Of a stretch of DNA of 64,000 nucleotides, positions 44,619-56,400 are shown in pieces. The notes under the pieces were generated by a model. It searched no databases and was not told where the DNA came from. It saw only the letters and a program-made list of their open reading frames with translations. Origin of the DNA: Thelonectria olida (Eukaryota > Ascomycota > Sordariomycetes > Hypocreales > Nectriaceae). Position 1 is the first letter of the stretch, and each line of letters starts with the position of its first letter. The translations under genes and the position numbers were made by a program. The stretch is taken from assembly GCA_020736575.1 (NCBI GenBank), contig JAGPYM010000002.1, positions 1,798,001 through 1,862,000 of the forward strand, in the 5' to 3' direction.

Positions 44619-47600
44619 TCAGTGGTACTGGCCACAACCTTCGCACCAGTTGCCCTCTGAAGTCCTGCCCTTCCTCTTCTTCTCATCGTCGCCGAAAAAA
44701 GACCACGCACCACCCATACGAGAGGTCAGCTCATTCGTAGCAAAGTCCGATGCCTCCTTGTTCTCCGTCTCCTCTCCCTCTTCACCATCCTCGTCCTCGC
44801 CACGAGCCTGGATACTAAAGTAGCGCGAGGCCGAGTACTTCTCTCCCAGTCTCTTGGCCACGTCATTGGCCTCGTTGAGACTGACCAGGCGACGGTTGAG
44901 GGGGCTCTTCTGCATCGTAGTCAGGCAGAGATCCCACATGACTTGCTTCTTAGCCTTGTCATTGAGACCGGTTCCCTCGAAGTCCTTGCCGACGCCCATT
45001 GAGCCCATGATTTGAGAGATCTCCTTGGCGTTGTAATGTCCGCTAAGACCAACACTCGCCAGCATCTCCTGCTTTTCCTCCGTCGACTTGTTCTGGAGGG
45101 TGGCCTTGCTGACGAAGTCCCCAGGGCTGGTGCTCATCAGAGTCTGGACCTTTACGTGTTTGTCAATGCTCAGTCGGTCTGGCTTGCTGAACCTGTCGGC
45201 CGTGAGGCGGTCGTGAGCTAGCTCAGCGGGGGTTCGGCCGACAGCATTCTCGCGGTAGAGCAGTTTAGGCTGGAAGTGAACTAGAACCTGTGTCAGGGAG
45301 AGCATGCCATGCATAATAGCTGTGTGGAGGCACGTCTCTCCGGCGCCGTTGAGCATTTCCAACTCCTCGCCCTTGGAGTATTCCAAGAGAAGTTTGGTCA
45401 TGTCAACCACATCCGTCTCCTTGTTATATGGCTTGTAACTGCTCGAGTTGTTGTAGTAGTTATTGTGCCGATACCGATTTGTGTTCTCGGGTTGGACTCC
45501 TGAGGCTTGCGAGACCCAGGCGTGTAGCGGTGTGTTGCCATTCTCGTTGAAGTTCTTTCGCTGCAGGAAGAGATGGCTTCGAAGATCGGCATCGAACAAG
45601 TCAAGCATGAGTCGCAGTTTGTCGGCCTTGGGGTTGCCTGCAACTGCTGCGTGGAGGATGTTTTCGCCCTTGAGATTGCGAGTCGACTGGTCGGCATTGC
45701 CATCAATCAAGATCCTCACATAGTCAATCCGTCCGAGGCGACAAGCCACCAGCAGTGGCGTATCGCCATTGGAGTTCTTCTTCTGGAGGGATTCAGGGGC
45801 AGCCTCGATAAGGTACTCGAGGAGTTCATTCGATGCCTCGGATGGAGTAGCTAGAATAGCGCAATGCATCACAAGCTCGTCTAGAGATCGGTTAGTTACG
45901 CGAAACCTCTCTGAGGTCGAGTCAAACTCACTATCTGCTCCAAGCCACTTGGAGATAGCTCGGTCGAAGCCACCAGGGCTGTCCTTGAGGTGTTTGAGGC
46001 GCGAATCCTCTCGACCAGCCTTGGATTTGCCAAACTCGCCATAGAGCCGGTGAGGTGCATCGCCGAGGAAGAATTCGACGCTCTCGAGATTTCCACCAAG
46101 AGCGGCGTGAAGCAACGGCGGGGTCTTGAGGCCTGTAGTCCTGACAACCATGTTTCGGCCGGCGGTGGCCCAATCCTTTCTGTAAACTTTGTCAATATCG
46201 TCTCAACATTTGCAAATGGTAGATTTGAACGCACCTCTTCTTTCCATAGACTGTCAATCCTTGGTAGAACCGCGGCTTCTTCTTCATTTCAACGCCACTC
46301 TTCTTGATGAGGTGGTCCAGAGGAATGCCGGCGCCAGTACGCTTGATGATAGTGGCAAGCTGCTGAGTCTTTCCGTGTTCAACAGCCCAACGGAACTCGT
46401 GCTGGGGGAATGTAAACTTCCCCAACAACTCTGGATCCTCCTCTTCGTCATCGTCTCCCTCGAACTTTTGGCCAGCATAGTGCTGCGCCATGTCCAGTAG
46501 AGTCTTCAACCCGGTGTTGTCATCCAGACTCATGACATGAATGAACAGGGACGTCGAACGTAGTTTGATAACTTTGCCATCCCTCTCTTTCAAGGTAGGA
46601 ACGGACTCTTCGATGACAGTCAGAGGCTTGGTTTGCGACTTGACCTGCATCGAGACCTGGCCGATGTTATCGATGGTGAACTTGTGGTCCACCTTTTCAG
46701 ACACAATGCGTGGCTCATTGTCATCGGAGCCTGAACCGTCGGAATCTTCGTCGGAGTATTCCTCATCGTCATCGTTGTGCGTTTCCATCTTGAACCGGAC
46801 CTTTTCTTTGTCTGCTGGAGACCACTGGGCCTTGACAATCTCGAGAATTGCCCAAGCTGTCTCATAATGACCACGCATAAATGCAAAGGAAAACGGAGTG
46901 TGTGACCGATCGTCAGATATCGCGAGTTTCAGCGGTGGTTGATCCTGTTCAGGTCCCCAGGCCTGAAGAGAGAGTGCCTTGATCTTCTCGGTATCACCAC
47001 TCCAAGCAGCTTCCATTCTATGGCATGTTAATAAGTGATGACGCGGATAGTAGCAACCAGACTTACAGTTCGATATAACCGTCTCTTCTCTTTTCCGTCA
47101 TCTCGCTATCGTTTCTGAACGAGAAGACGTACTCGTAAGACTTCGTAACCTTCTCTTCGGATTTGGCGCGGCTCGAACCGTTGTTGCGAGTGTCGGTCTT
47201 GATATCGGGGTGAAGCTCTTCGAATGTCTTCCCCCCCTGGTTGACTAAGACCTCTTCCAGAGCCTTGAAGCCTTCCACCGCCTCCTTGATTGCCTCCATT
47301 TTCTCGGGCACACCTTTGAGGTTCTCGTAGTGTTTGATGTCCCGCTCATAGGAGTCAAGTCGCTTCGCAAAGCCCTTTTTGTTCCAGTCAATATCATTGG
47401 CGACGACCCAATGTGAGTAGGTTCCTTCAGTGAAATTGTCCAGGTACGTGTCCATTCCAGGAGTCTCCACCGGCTTCACCGGTTTGTTTGTCTCGCCATG
47501 ATATGATCGCAGCTTCTTGATTGAGGTTCGAACCATATCCAATGCCGTTTCTCCCTTGTTCCAGGTGCGCTGGTATTCATTGAAGATGAGGGCTTGGGTC

Positions 47601-50472
47601 TGCGTGGGGAGAGAGTTCGGGTCGGCTCCATGATCCAGAAGCTTGATGGCGATATCAGTGTTGCCAGATCGAATGGCAGCAATCAATGGTTGCTCCATCG
47701 ATTCCTTATACTTCTTCTTGTTGGTGTCCAGATCACCTAGGCGCTGGGATTGGTTAGGAGACATCCTAGCAGCCTTCAGCCAAGTGTCGAAGTCAACGTT
47801 GGCGGAAGCTCCGCCCTCTAGCAGCTTCAGCACCAGAATAGGGTCTCCAAGAGCGACTGCGGTGTGGAGAGGGCCAATAGACTCGGGATTCCAGTAGCCT
47901 CCACCAAACACCAGATGGTTAATTGCTGATTTCACACCAGTCTTGTCGTTGTCCCACAGGGTATCAACAAGGTCAAGTTTCCCACTCTCCACAAACCTGT
48001 GGAAGGCAGTGCAGCCGTTCGAGTCGCCTTGGGAGGAAGTGGCACCAAGATTCAGCAGAAGGTGGGCCATCGACTTTGCCTTCTCGCGTGGGAGCGTAAG
48101 GGCCAAGGTCAGCGTCAAGATGGCACCAGTATCGGACGATTGGTTGTTAAGGAACTTGACGGGGAGAATGGAGTCGGCTCCATACTATAGTCGAGTTAGT
48201 ATCATGGTTAAGAAAATACCCCAGAGGAATCAGGTTCAAAAACATACGTCACACAGTAGCTTTACAGCATCCTCGTGCCCTTCGGCAATGGCAAGGTGAA
48301 GCGGTGAACAAGGGACATCCCATGCCAGGACGTCAATCTGGAAGTAGTCTGGCTCATCCTCTTCCTCGTCTGGGACGAGGTCGTCTCCTTGCTCCTCTCC
48401 CTTATCACCTTTCTTGACCTTGACAAACGATCCAGTCACAACAGAAGCAGTATCCGCATCTGTTGTCTCGGCATCTATCAGCTCACCGTCAGACTCCTCA
48501 GATTCCTTCTCAGACTCCTCGGATTCTGCATCGGCCATCTCCACGTCTGAGCCTGCACTCTCCTCTTTCTTATCATCTTTCTTGTCCTTCCTGGCGGCCC
48601 TCGCGGCCTTGCGACGTCGATCTTGACGGGCTTCTTCAGCTTCTTCATTCTCGATGCTCTTCTCCATCAAGATTTTGATGATGTCACGATCACCCCGAGA
48701 TGCGGCGAGGTGCAATGCGGTTTTCCCATCGGCCAAACGGGCAGTTAAGCGAGAACCATGGTCGACGAGACATTTGACTACCTCTGGAATCGAGGTCATG
48801 ACTGCCAAGTGAAGTGGCGATCGTCCAGTCCAATCTCGTTTGTTGGGGTCAGCACCCTCCTGGGTGAGCCAGTTGAGGACATCATCAAGATCCCCATGGA
48901 CAATGGACTGGCATAGTCTGGCAGTGTTGCCGACATATGCCATGTCAGTCCAGTCTTGTTCAGTCAGAGGATTGAAGGAACCAATCTGCTGTCTGCCAGG
49001 ATCGTCAATGAGGAATGAAACCTTGCCGGAGATGTAGATCTCAGCTTCCTTCTCGGCGATCTCGATCTCCTCATCAGTTACGGGCTTGGGGCAGCAACCA
49101 CAGCAGTCTTCAATGACATCTTCAACACGACCGAAGAAAGCTGGATGACGGTGCAAGTAAACCTCCCGGTCCTTGGACTGGTTCCATTCTGCGTTGAGAA
49201 GGAGATCGCGCGTATAGCAGAGCTTCTCAATGCGCTTGGCGTTAAAGTGCTGACCATATGGAACAGTGAAGGTGTGGTAGTTGCTGATATCCTCCTCCGA
49301 GAGCCAGTCTGCAATTTCATCTTCGTGGTAGTCCTTGATATTGCCGTGCAGAACCGTGTTGTTGTTGCGGTACACCATGGGTCTACCACGCTCCTCGCGT
49401 CGTTTGTTGAGGTAGGTCTCACGAGCAGTTGTCGTGGGAAGTCGTTCAAGGACAAGTAAACGGGCCAAGCCCAGAGTTCTCTGAAAGCTCCTCTCGAAAA
49501 TGGTGGGATCAACACGAGATCGATTGAGGTCGGGCCAGTAGACCTCAAAGTTTCTGTGAGAATACTTGGAAAGACGGTTCTCGTACGAAGGGCTTCGTCG
49601 AGTGAGATCGATGTGGTTGATCTGAGTGATGAAGCTACCAAGGGCTCTAGGAGTGACATAGACCTGCTTGCCATCATAGGCGCCACCGGCAGCATCGATA
49701 TCGAAGCCAGTGAGAATTTCGCTCACAGACTTGTAGACTCGCAGAACAATCTGGTCTTGTCAATATTGGCGGAACATGGTCACATGTGGATTCTCCTCAC
49801 CTGAATGTGGCGAACGGGATACTGGCTTGCGATAGTAATGGCATACTTTGTTCTCACGACAGTGACCTCATTAAGAAGGGCATCTCGAATGGCCTGCTCG
49901 ATCTGCTTGATCTTCTCAATGGCTTGGTCGTGGGTAAGTCCGTAGAGGAAAAGATCAACGTCTGAGGCAGGACAGAACTTCTCGTGATAGTACTCGCGCA
50001 ACTTGCGCTTTGTATTGTTGAATGCCTTGGGAACGGGCAGTAGGCAGTTCACTACGGACGAACCAGCAGCAACGACGTTGGTCCAGTCGACGTCAACAAG
50101 GGAGGACTCGGAGAAGACATTAAAATTCTTCTGGAACTCGGTCATGTTGGCAACAGTTGCAGGAGAATTGTGAGGGCGACGCTTGTCTTCGGGAAGCACC
50201 ATGATGTACTTTGACTTTTCGTCTTCAGACTCGGCCTCTAGGTCTCGAGCGCGAGTAGTGATAAGGCGGGTATCTTCGGTGAAGAGAGGGAGGACGTTGA
50301 GGTGAGGATCGTCCAGGATGGGGTTCTTGCGGTCCTGGGCATAGACGGAGCGCAAATTGGCCTCGTACTTGCGATAGGGGTCCATGATTTCGATCATGGA
50401 CTTTTCAGGGTGCTCAGAGATGTATCTGGCCAACTCCTTGTGGGGAGCTGGCAGCTGAGGGAGGTCGGCCAT
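44619..50472 (-). CDS. Giant ankyrin-repeat protein with nucleotidyltransferase-like N-terminus, 1861 aa
   Basis: Six exons: 49801-50472, 48248-49750, 47067-48184, 46235-47017, 45932-46179, 44619-45880; all GT-AG, introns 49-63 nt, frame kept at each join. Start ATG 50472 has context aaccATGGCC. Residues 100-330 resemble a polymerase-beta-type nucleotidyltransferase: G137-S138, then D171-V-D173 (SDVDLFLYGL), then strands ITIAS and IQIVLRVYKS followed by GFDID. The GS-to-DxD gap is longer than usual because of a basic insert. A conserved block (PRALGSFITQINHIDLTRR) follows. From about 500 onward at least nine ankyrin repeats are scattered (SPLHLAVMTSIPEVVKCLVD, KTALHLAASRGDRDIIKILM, TPLLVACRLGRIDYVRILID and others), split by an acidic Lys/Glu/Asp spacer. 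The C-terminus ends in a small Cys pair (WCEGCG). Cellular role unknown. Confidence 0.88.
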
Positions 50473-52026
50473 GGTTTGGGTGAGAGGGTAACAATGGTCG
50501 ACAGTGAGAAGAGGGATTGGCGGGATCTGAGGGAAAACGAAGAGGGATGCGAATGATGAAGGAGGAAACAAAGAGGAAGAAAAATGGGTGATGAGGTGTG
50601 ACGATGACGGAGGTAAGAAATGGAAGTTGGAGAAGGAGGTGAGATGAGATCAATCGGTTGTACGTTAAGTTGTGGAAGGTACGGTACGGAACAGGAAGTG
50701 GCCGCCCGTGTAAGTGGTGGAGGCGGGGAAGGGGCAGCAAATGGGTGAAGAGGCGCCAACAGTTACTTAGCGCTGCGAGCTGAAGGAGAGCTCACCGCAA
50801 TGCAATGAATTGAGGCTGGAACGAATTGGTCTGCAATTGATGACGATGCTGATCCAAAGAATGGAAGATGGGAGCAGAGAGGGGGAGGAGTCAACCCGGC
50901 CTTTATAGCTTCCCACGTATCTCCAGCATCCTTTTCGCCTGTCATGGAGAGCTTGTGCCTGTTCTTTCATCACGGTTTCACCGCCAGCAAACCAGCTCTC
51001 CCATTCCGCCACGGCCCAATGCAGTCTAAAGTTAGTTGCTCTAGCACGGGCTGGATCCTCTTGCGCGACAACGACGCGCCGCCATTCGTAGCCGCCCTCC
51101 AGCTGCTGCTCAAACGGCCTCATTCCCTTGTACAAGGGGCGATGCTGCCTGGAGCGCAGGGTTGTACAGAACGCGAAGTCCCGTGATTGCCCTGGACTTG
51201 CTGTTACGGGAAATCTCCATGGCGTCCAGTGCCCCGCTGATGCCTGGTTGATCATTAGGTCACCTCTCATTGAGGCCGCACAAACAATCACTCGGAACTG
51301 GTGGCTGGCCGTGAATTGGTTACAAACTCACGCCAAGTTGCCGATACGACACCATCATCACCATTCCCGTCGAACTTTGTGTTCATGGTCCAATGCACTT
51401 GAGCTGATGTCAATGAGGTGAGGGCGTAAGCTGCAGGATTTAACGCACACTAGGCAGAAGTCCCTATTCATCTCACAAACAATTCAGTTCATACATCGTC
51501 TCGCAATTCACTTTTTAAACTGACGATGACAAGTCGTCGGTTTTATCATGACTACATAGGTAGGCGGTTGTATCGATTCGAACTCCGTTCGTTTCAGCTA
51601 TTTATGCCAATGCCCTACATAAGCGATCAGCTCATTGAGCCATTAACCGCTCTCATCGACGACTGTCAGTGCCAAACATTACTCGATGAATTCTGTCTTC
51701 GGAGCAGTGCTCTGCGCAATTAAATATGCCACTCCCCGCCACATGCAGATTCACAATCATGCCAGAAGAAATAGGGTACTGAGTCTGGTACTGTTATATT
51801 AATATGGTGACCGTAGTCGGCTTAATCAGCGCATTGAGGCCAGCGCAATTCACCATGCCACACTCTGCTTCCTAGTTAACTACTACCTAGACTATCCCGC
51901 GGGTCCCCTCGACTGTTGCCATGTTGGATGGCTGTGAATGATAACTCGACTCTCTTCCCCTCTTTCTTTTTGTGCCTTTCATAGAATATAGGAAAATAGA
52001 TCTGTGAAGATCATATCCGCTCAAGC
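50473..52026. other. Upstream region of the ankyrin gene
   Basis: The first 300 bases hold the promoter and leader of the ankyrin gene (C/T-rich on the - strand, with runs such as CTTCTCCAACTTCC). The rest, especially after 51400, is AT-richer than the gene blocks. No coding or RNA gene is recognised. Confidence 0.45.
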
Positions 52027-52146
52027 TTAGATAAGGGTGATTTTGAGGGCGTTGGCAAGAAGAGTCTGGATAGTGGTGAGCTGGCTAGTGGCAGTGGCAC
52101 CGGAAGCGCCACCACCGAGAGTAAGAATGACAGCGTTGAAGACGGT
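52027..52146 (-). pseudogene. Possible last exon of a decayed small gene
   Basis: A 40-codon stretch ending in TAA, bounded upstream by a plausible acceptor (ATACTAG) and, 45 nt further, by a GTAAGT donor (52186-52191 on the - strand). It reads TVFNAVILTLGGGASGATAT then SQLTTIQTLLANALKITLI. Third positions are almost all C or T, the codon bias of well-expressed fungal genes and unlike the surrounding AT-rich DNA. Upstream of the donor the matching frame hits a stop within about 10 codons and no start is found. It looks like the hydrophobic C-terminus of a small, possibly secreted, protein whose 5' part is lost. It could also be a real gene with exons not recognised here. Confidence 0.35.
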
Positions 52147-52382
52147 CTAGTATCGTTGCACCTCTATATATATAAAAGGGAGAGTACTTACAACTGGAAT
52201 ACTTGAGTAATCTCAAAAGTGACCGGTCACCTCTTAACAATTCCATAACAACCTGGAAGTCAGTACGTACCCAAAAGGGAGACAACCTAACGATGATAAC
52301 CAGAATATGTATGGATGACCATGAAAACGTGAGCAAGAGAGAAAAACAAAAAAGTTTAGACATGCAAAAAATATTGTAACCG

Positions 52383-52471
52383 CGACAGAGACAAGATTCG
52401 AACTTGCGCGGCCGAAGCCAATGCATTGCGACGATTCGAGTGCATCCCTTTAACCACTCAGGCACTCTGCC
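52383..52471 (-). tRNA. tRNA-Ser (anticodon CGA) with a short intron
   Basis: On the - strand the gene folds into a type II (long variable arm) cloverleaf. The acceptor stem is GGCAGAG pairing with CTCTGTC (one G-U), and discriminator G is typical of serine. The A box is TGCCTGAGTGG and the B box GTTCGAATC, with T stem GCAAG/CTTGT. The anticodon stem is ATGCA/TGCAT around CTCGAA, placing CGA at 34-36. The loop is 15 nt, i.e. 7 plus an 8-nt insert (TCGTCGCA) after position 37, where nuclear tRNA introns lie. The variable arm is GGC-TTCG-GCC. It reads UCG codons. No neighbouring tRNA gene was found. Confidence 0.9.
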
Positions 52472-53426
52472 ATTGCAATTGATGTAAAGATTCGGCGCTA
52501 TTAACATCTATGCTCTGCCACTAAGCAAGGCAACTCTAATGGCTAATCACTAACTCAATCTCATGTCCCGCACTAGGCGATAATCAATGGAAGCAGCCTC
52601 AAAAGGGTTGAAAATCCTGCGCCAGTTCTTAGCTCTAGGCATAGGCTTCATGTACTTAGTTCTCAGTTTATTTAGGTGTTGGCAATGAACTTTGTCGCCA
52701 AAGTAATGCACCTGAATGAAGCATTGCAACTGATTACCTATTACTTCCCAAAGCGGTAACCCATCAGTCAACACAGTGCAGCCAATCAACTAGCACATTT
52801 CGCCTTTCGCTCACAGAGAGGGGCCACTGGTTTACCAAATTGTTTACACACGAATACCGGTATACATCTGAGATACCTAGATTCTTGATAGGTATAGGAA
52901 TGAGGTGGGATGGTGATTGGAGGTTTTTACACACGGGGCGGAGTGGGAGCAAGTGTGCGGTCAACTAACGGTAATTCTTCTAGTCATAAGTCTTTCGCGC
53001 TCACTCCTCCCAGGCAGGCAACCAGACCTAGCTCTCTACGAAGATGAATACTATGCTGTAACACAGACATACTAATTAACAGAAACCATCAACTTGAACT
53101 GAGAACAAATCAGGAAATGCGCAAAACAACAAGAGCCTCTGCAGCAAATCCCCAACTGCGTGCGCAATATTATAGATTACTTCGGGGTAGGAACACGATT
53201 GGGACGTAGGGTATGTTGGCCGTGCTGCAAAATCACTTTACGGATGAACGCGGGTCACGTGGAGACGCATCCGCTGACTAACAAACGCGCGACGCGGCGC
53301 GGCAACGGCCCTCTCCACCTCCAGCAATGATAACATGCAGGCCGACACCAGTTCATGAGGCAAAAGAGACGACTTTATTCAGATGATTGCACAGATAGCA
53401 ACTGAAAACACCACCGATGCTACCGT
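52472..53426. other. AT-richer spacer before the RecQ gene
   Basis: Contains the tRNA upstream flank and the RecQ promoter. A 79-codon frame on the - strand (52550-52789) contains a protein-like stretch (KLRTKYMKPMPRAKNWRRIF) without a recognised match. The rest shows nothing definite. Confidence 0.4.
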
Positions 53427-56400
53427 ATGGGCTTCATGACTCTCAATAATCTCGCAGATCACCTGCCGTGGCTTCTCAAAGACCTCACCCTACCCAAACC
53501 CACCACTCCACCATTCCCGAGTGCCATCGACGCCTCCCAATCGGCATTCGCACGATCACAATCCTGGGACTCCTCCGGGCCCCGAGACGCCGGGCTAGGG
53601 GAACCAATCGAAATCGAAGACCGACCACACCCCAAACGTACGACATCGAGTATTACCAATGGCTTGGATAGAAACAACAGAAACTCCCAGGATATCGACT
53701 TGGTGATAACGACGGAAAACAGCATGGCACGCCTTACGTCAAGTGTCAAAGCAAAAAAACCAAGCCTCGTTTCCAAGCCACAGCAGCAGCAGCTTCTCAC
53801 CCCTTCATCCACCACAGGCTTTCGTTCGCTCCAAACCGAAACACTGACAAAGCGTTCCATTGGTGAGCATAGTCTGCCTGCTGGATACCTGAATCCGATC
53901 TGACCTTCTCGCAGGTACTAGAAGTCCCCAAAGGAGTCCTCAGCGAAGTCCCCAGCCGAACAGATACGATGCGTCCCCCCCGAAGAAGAAAGTTGCACAT
54001 TCACGAGCCTTCCGCTCCAGCAGTCCAGATTTCCCAGACCTCGACTCCAACGATCTTGAATGCATGGATCTGACTGTGGACCCTTTTGAGTCCCCCGACT
54101 CGCCTCAACCCAGCAATGGTGTTAGAATGAAACGGGATAACCCATCATCTAATCCCGAGCTACCCGTGTCAAGTGGAAAGAAGAGGAAGAACAAGGAAAT
54201 CAGCAAAGAAGAGTTTATCGACTTGGATGACTTCCCCGACGTCTACGAGCTTCTTGGAACCGACCCCCCAATTTCCAGCCCGAGTCGGTCAATATCACGT
54301 CGGAAAGATGGCAGCGCTAGCTCCAGGACAGGGCGAAAGAGAGACACAGCACTTGAAATGTCTTCAAGTAAGCGGCTTGGGTCGGTAGAAGAGGAGCAAG
54401 GTGGCATACCCTCCCCCTCGGCACAGGCATTGAACCGGAAAAGCCAACTTGCCATCCGTGAGCAGACACCAAAGAAAGCAGAGGGCACTTCGCTCTACCC
54501 TGCCACCAGGAAAGAATTGAGCACTCTCTTTGACTCGCCAAGCCCCGAACCAGCGCCTCACCGTGTTCGGCCCCCCACAAATGGGCGAGACAGATGCAAA
54601 GAAGACATGATAATTGCTGATTCCGAGGACGAATTTCTTACGCCCCCATCCCACAAGAGCTCGATACCGGTACGTGAAGCATCACCTGAACTGCTAGTTC
54701 AAGAAGAAGCTGCGACGAATTCGGACACGAGACTGTCCTCACAAGAGTCACTGGATTCTCCCTCAAACGGGCGCAAGGCCTCAAATAGGAAAACCCCACG
54801 ATTGGACGTCCAGGAAAATGTACCAGTAGTGGAGGAACAAGACGTTGAAGAGGATTCATTCGGCCAAGCTGCGGCGCCATCAAGCCAGACACCGGCAATA
54901 TTTGTTCATCTCTCTACCAATCCAGATCTTCTGACCAAGAGGGGCGAATTCGTCAACCAGCTGATCCAAGAGAACGATAAGATCTTCGCCAAAGCAATCG
55001 ACGAGCGTTGTTCGAAGGACAGACGGAATCAGATCAAATCAGAAAGGGGACGGCTGTTGCGACAGCAGAAGGCGATTCAAGACTTGATGGAGCCAATGGA
55101 CTCTTACAGGCGTATCTGCAGCAAGCGCGAAAAGCTTGTTCAGCGAATTACAAAGGCATACTCAGAGGGTCTTGATACGGATGAGGACGAGTCCCGCCTG
55201 GATGACCTGACTGATAATATCCAGACGATGGAACAGTCTCTCCTCGCAGCTTTCAATGATGCTGGGCTGGATGAAGAGACGCTCTTGCAGACCTCTAAGC
55301 CACCGAGCTCCCATTGCTCGACTCCGGCCCAGGTGGTTGTGATGAATACTCAATTCCCTGGACAGAATCTTGTCAACATGTCTTCAGCCTCGCGAGAGCG
55401 TATGGAGGCAGGTACACAAGTGGTCCAGCAGACACAATTATCTCAGCGACAAGCTCGAAATATGGCTACCCAGGTGATCGAGCTGCCAGAAATAAGTCTT
55501 ATCTCTCAAGATGAGAACGATATCTCGGATTTCCCCTTTCCAAGGAGCTCCCAGGGACCCTCAACGACACCTGGTCGCCAACAGCAATCGAAGAAAACAT
55601 TTGCAATGATTCAGGCACCGGCTGAGGCCGAGTTTGAGGTCCCTGACGAATTCTCCGACTTGGAAGAATACATTAATCCTATTCCTCGAACGGCGCCAAG
55701 GCCGACCCCTTTGCCACCCCGAAGAAACGCTCAAGTTAATCACCACCAGCACCATGCTCGGGATGAGTTTAGCGATTTTAGCGATGACGAGGAGATGATT
55801 GCATTTGCCCAAGACTTCGAGACTCGTCAGTCAATCGGGGTTTCGTCTCAGGGCTCTAGAAAAGTCTTCTTAGAGACGTCAGGAAATGTTGTGGCAAAAT
55901 CACGGGCAACCTCTAGGAGGCAAGCTACTCCCATGCTTCCTGAGCTTAGAATACTGCCCGAGCTGATGTGCCACCCATGGTCCCCCGAAGTCCAGAGAAT
56001 GTTGAAGGATCGATTCAGAATGAAGGGATTCCGCCATAACCAACTCGAGGCAATCAATGCTACACTTGGAGGCAAGGATGCCTTTGTCCTCATGCCCACA
56101 GGTGGAGGAAAGTCCCTTTGTTATCAACTTCCTGCCGTGGTCAAGACTGGCACATCACGAGGCGTGACGATTGTGGTATCCCCGTTGCTCAGTTTGATGC
56201 AAGACCAAGTTGACCACATGAAGGCCTTGGGGATACAAGCCGTTGCTTTCAATGGCGAGTGTTCCGCCGAATACAAGAGATCGGTGATGAGTGCTTTCAA
56301 CGAACGGAGCCCCGAGCACTTCGTTGAACTTCTCTATGTGACACCAGAAATGGTCAGCAAGAACAACGCCTTCAACAACGGGCTCCTGACGTTGTACCGG

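Noticed and set aside
51541..51620. GTTCGAATC-like B box on the - strand, possible second tRNA
   Set aside because: The flanking bases do not form a T stem or acceptor stem, and no A box lies at the right distance.
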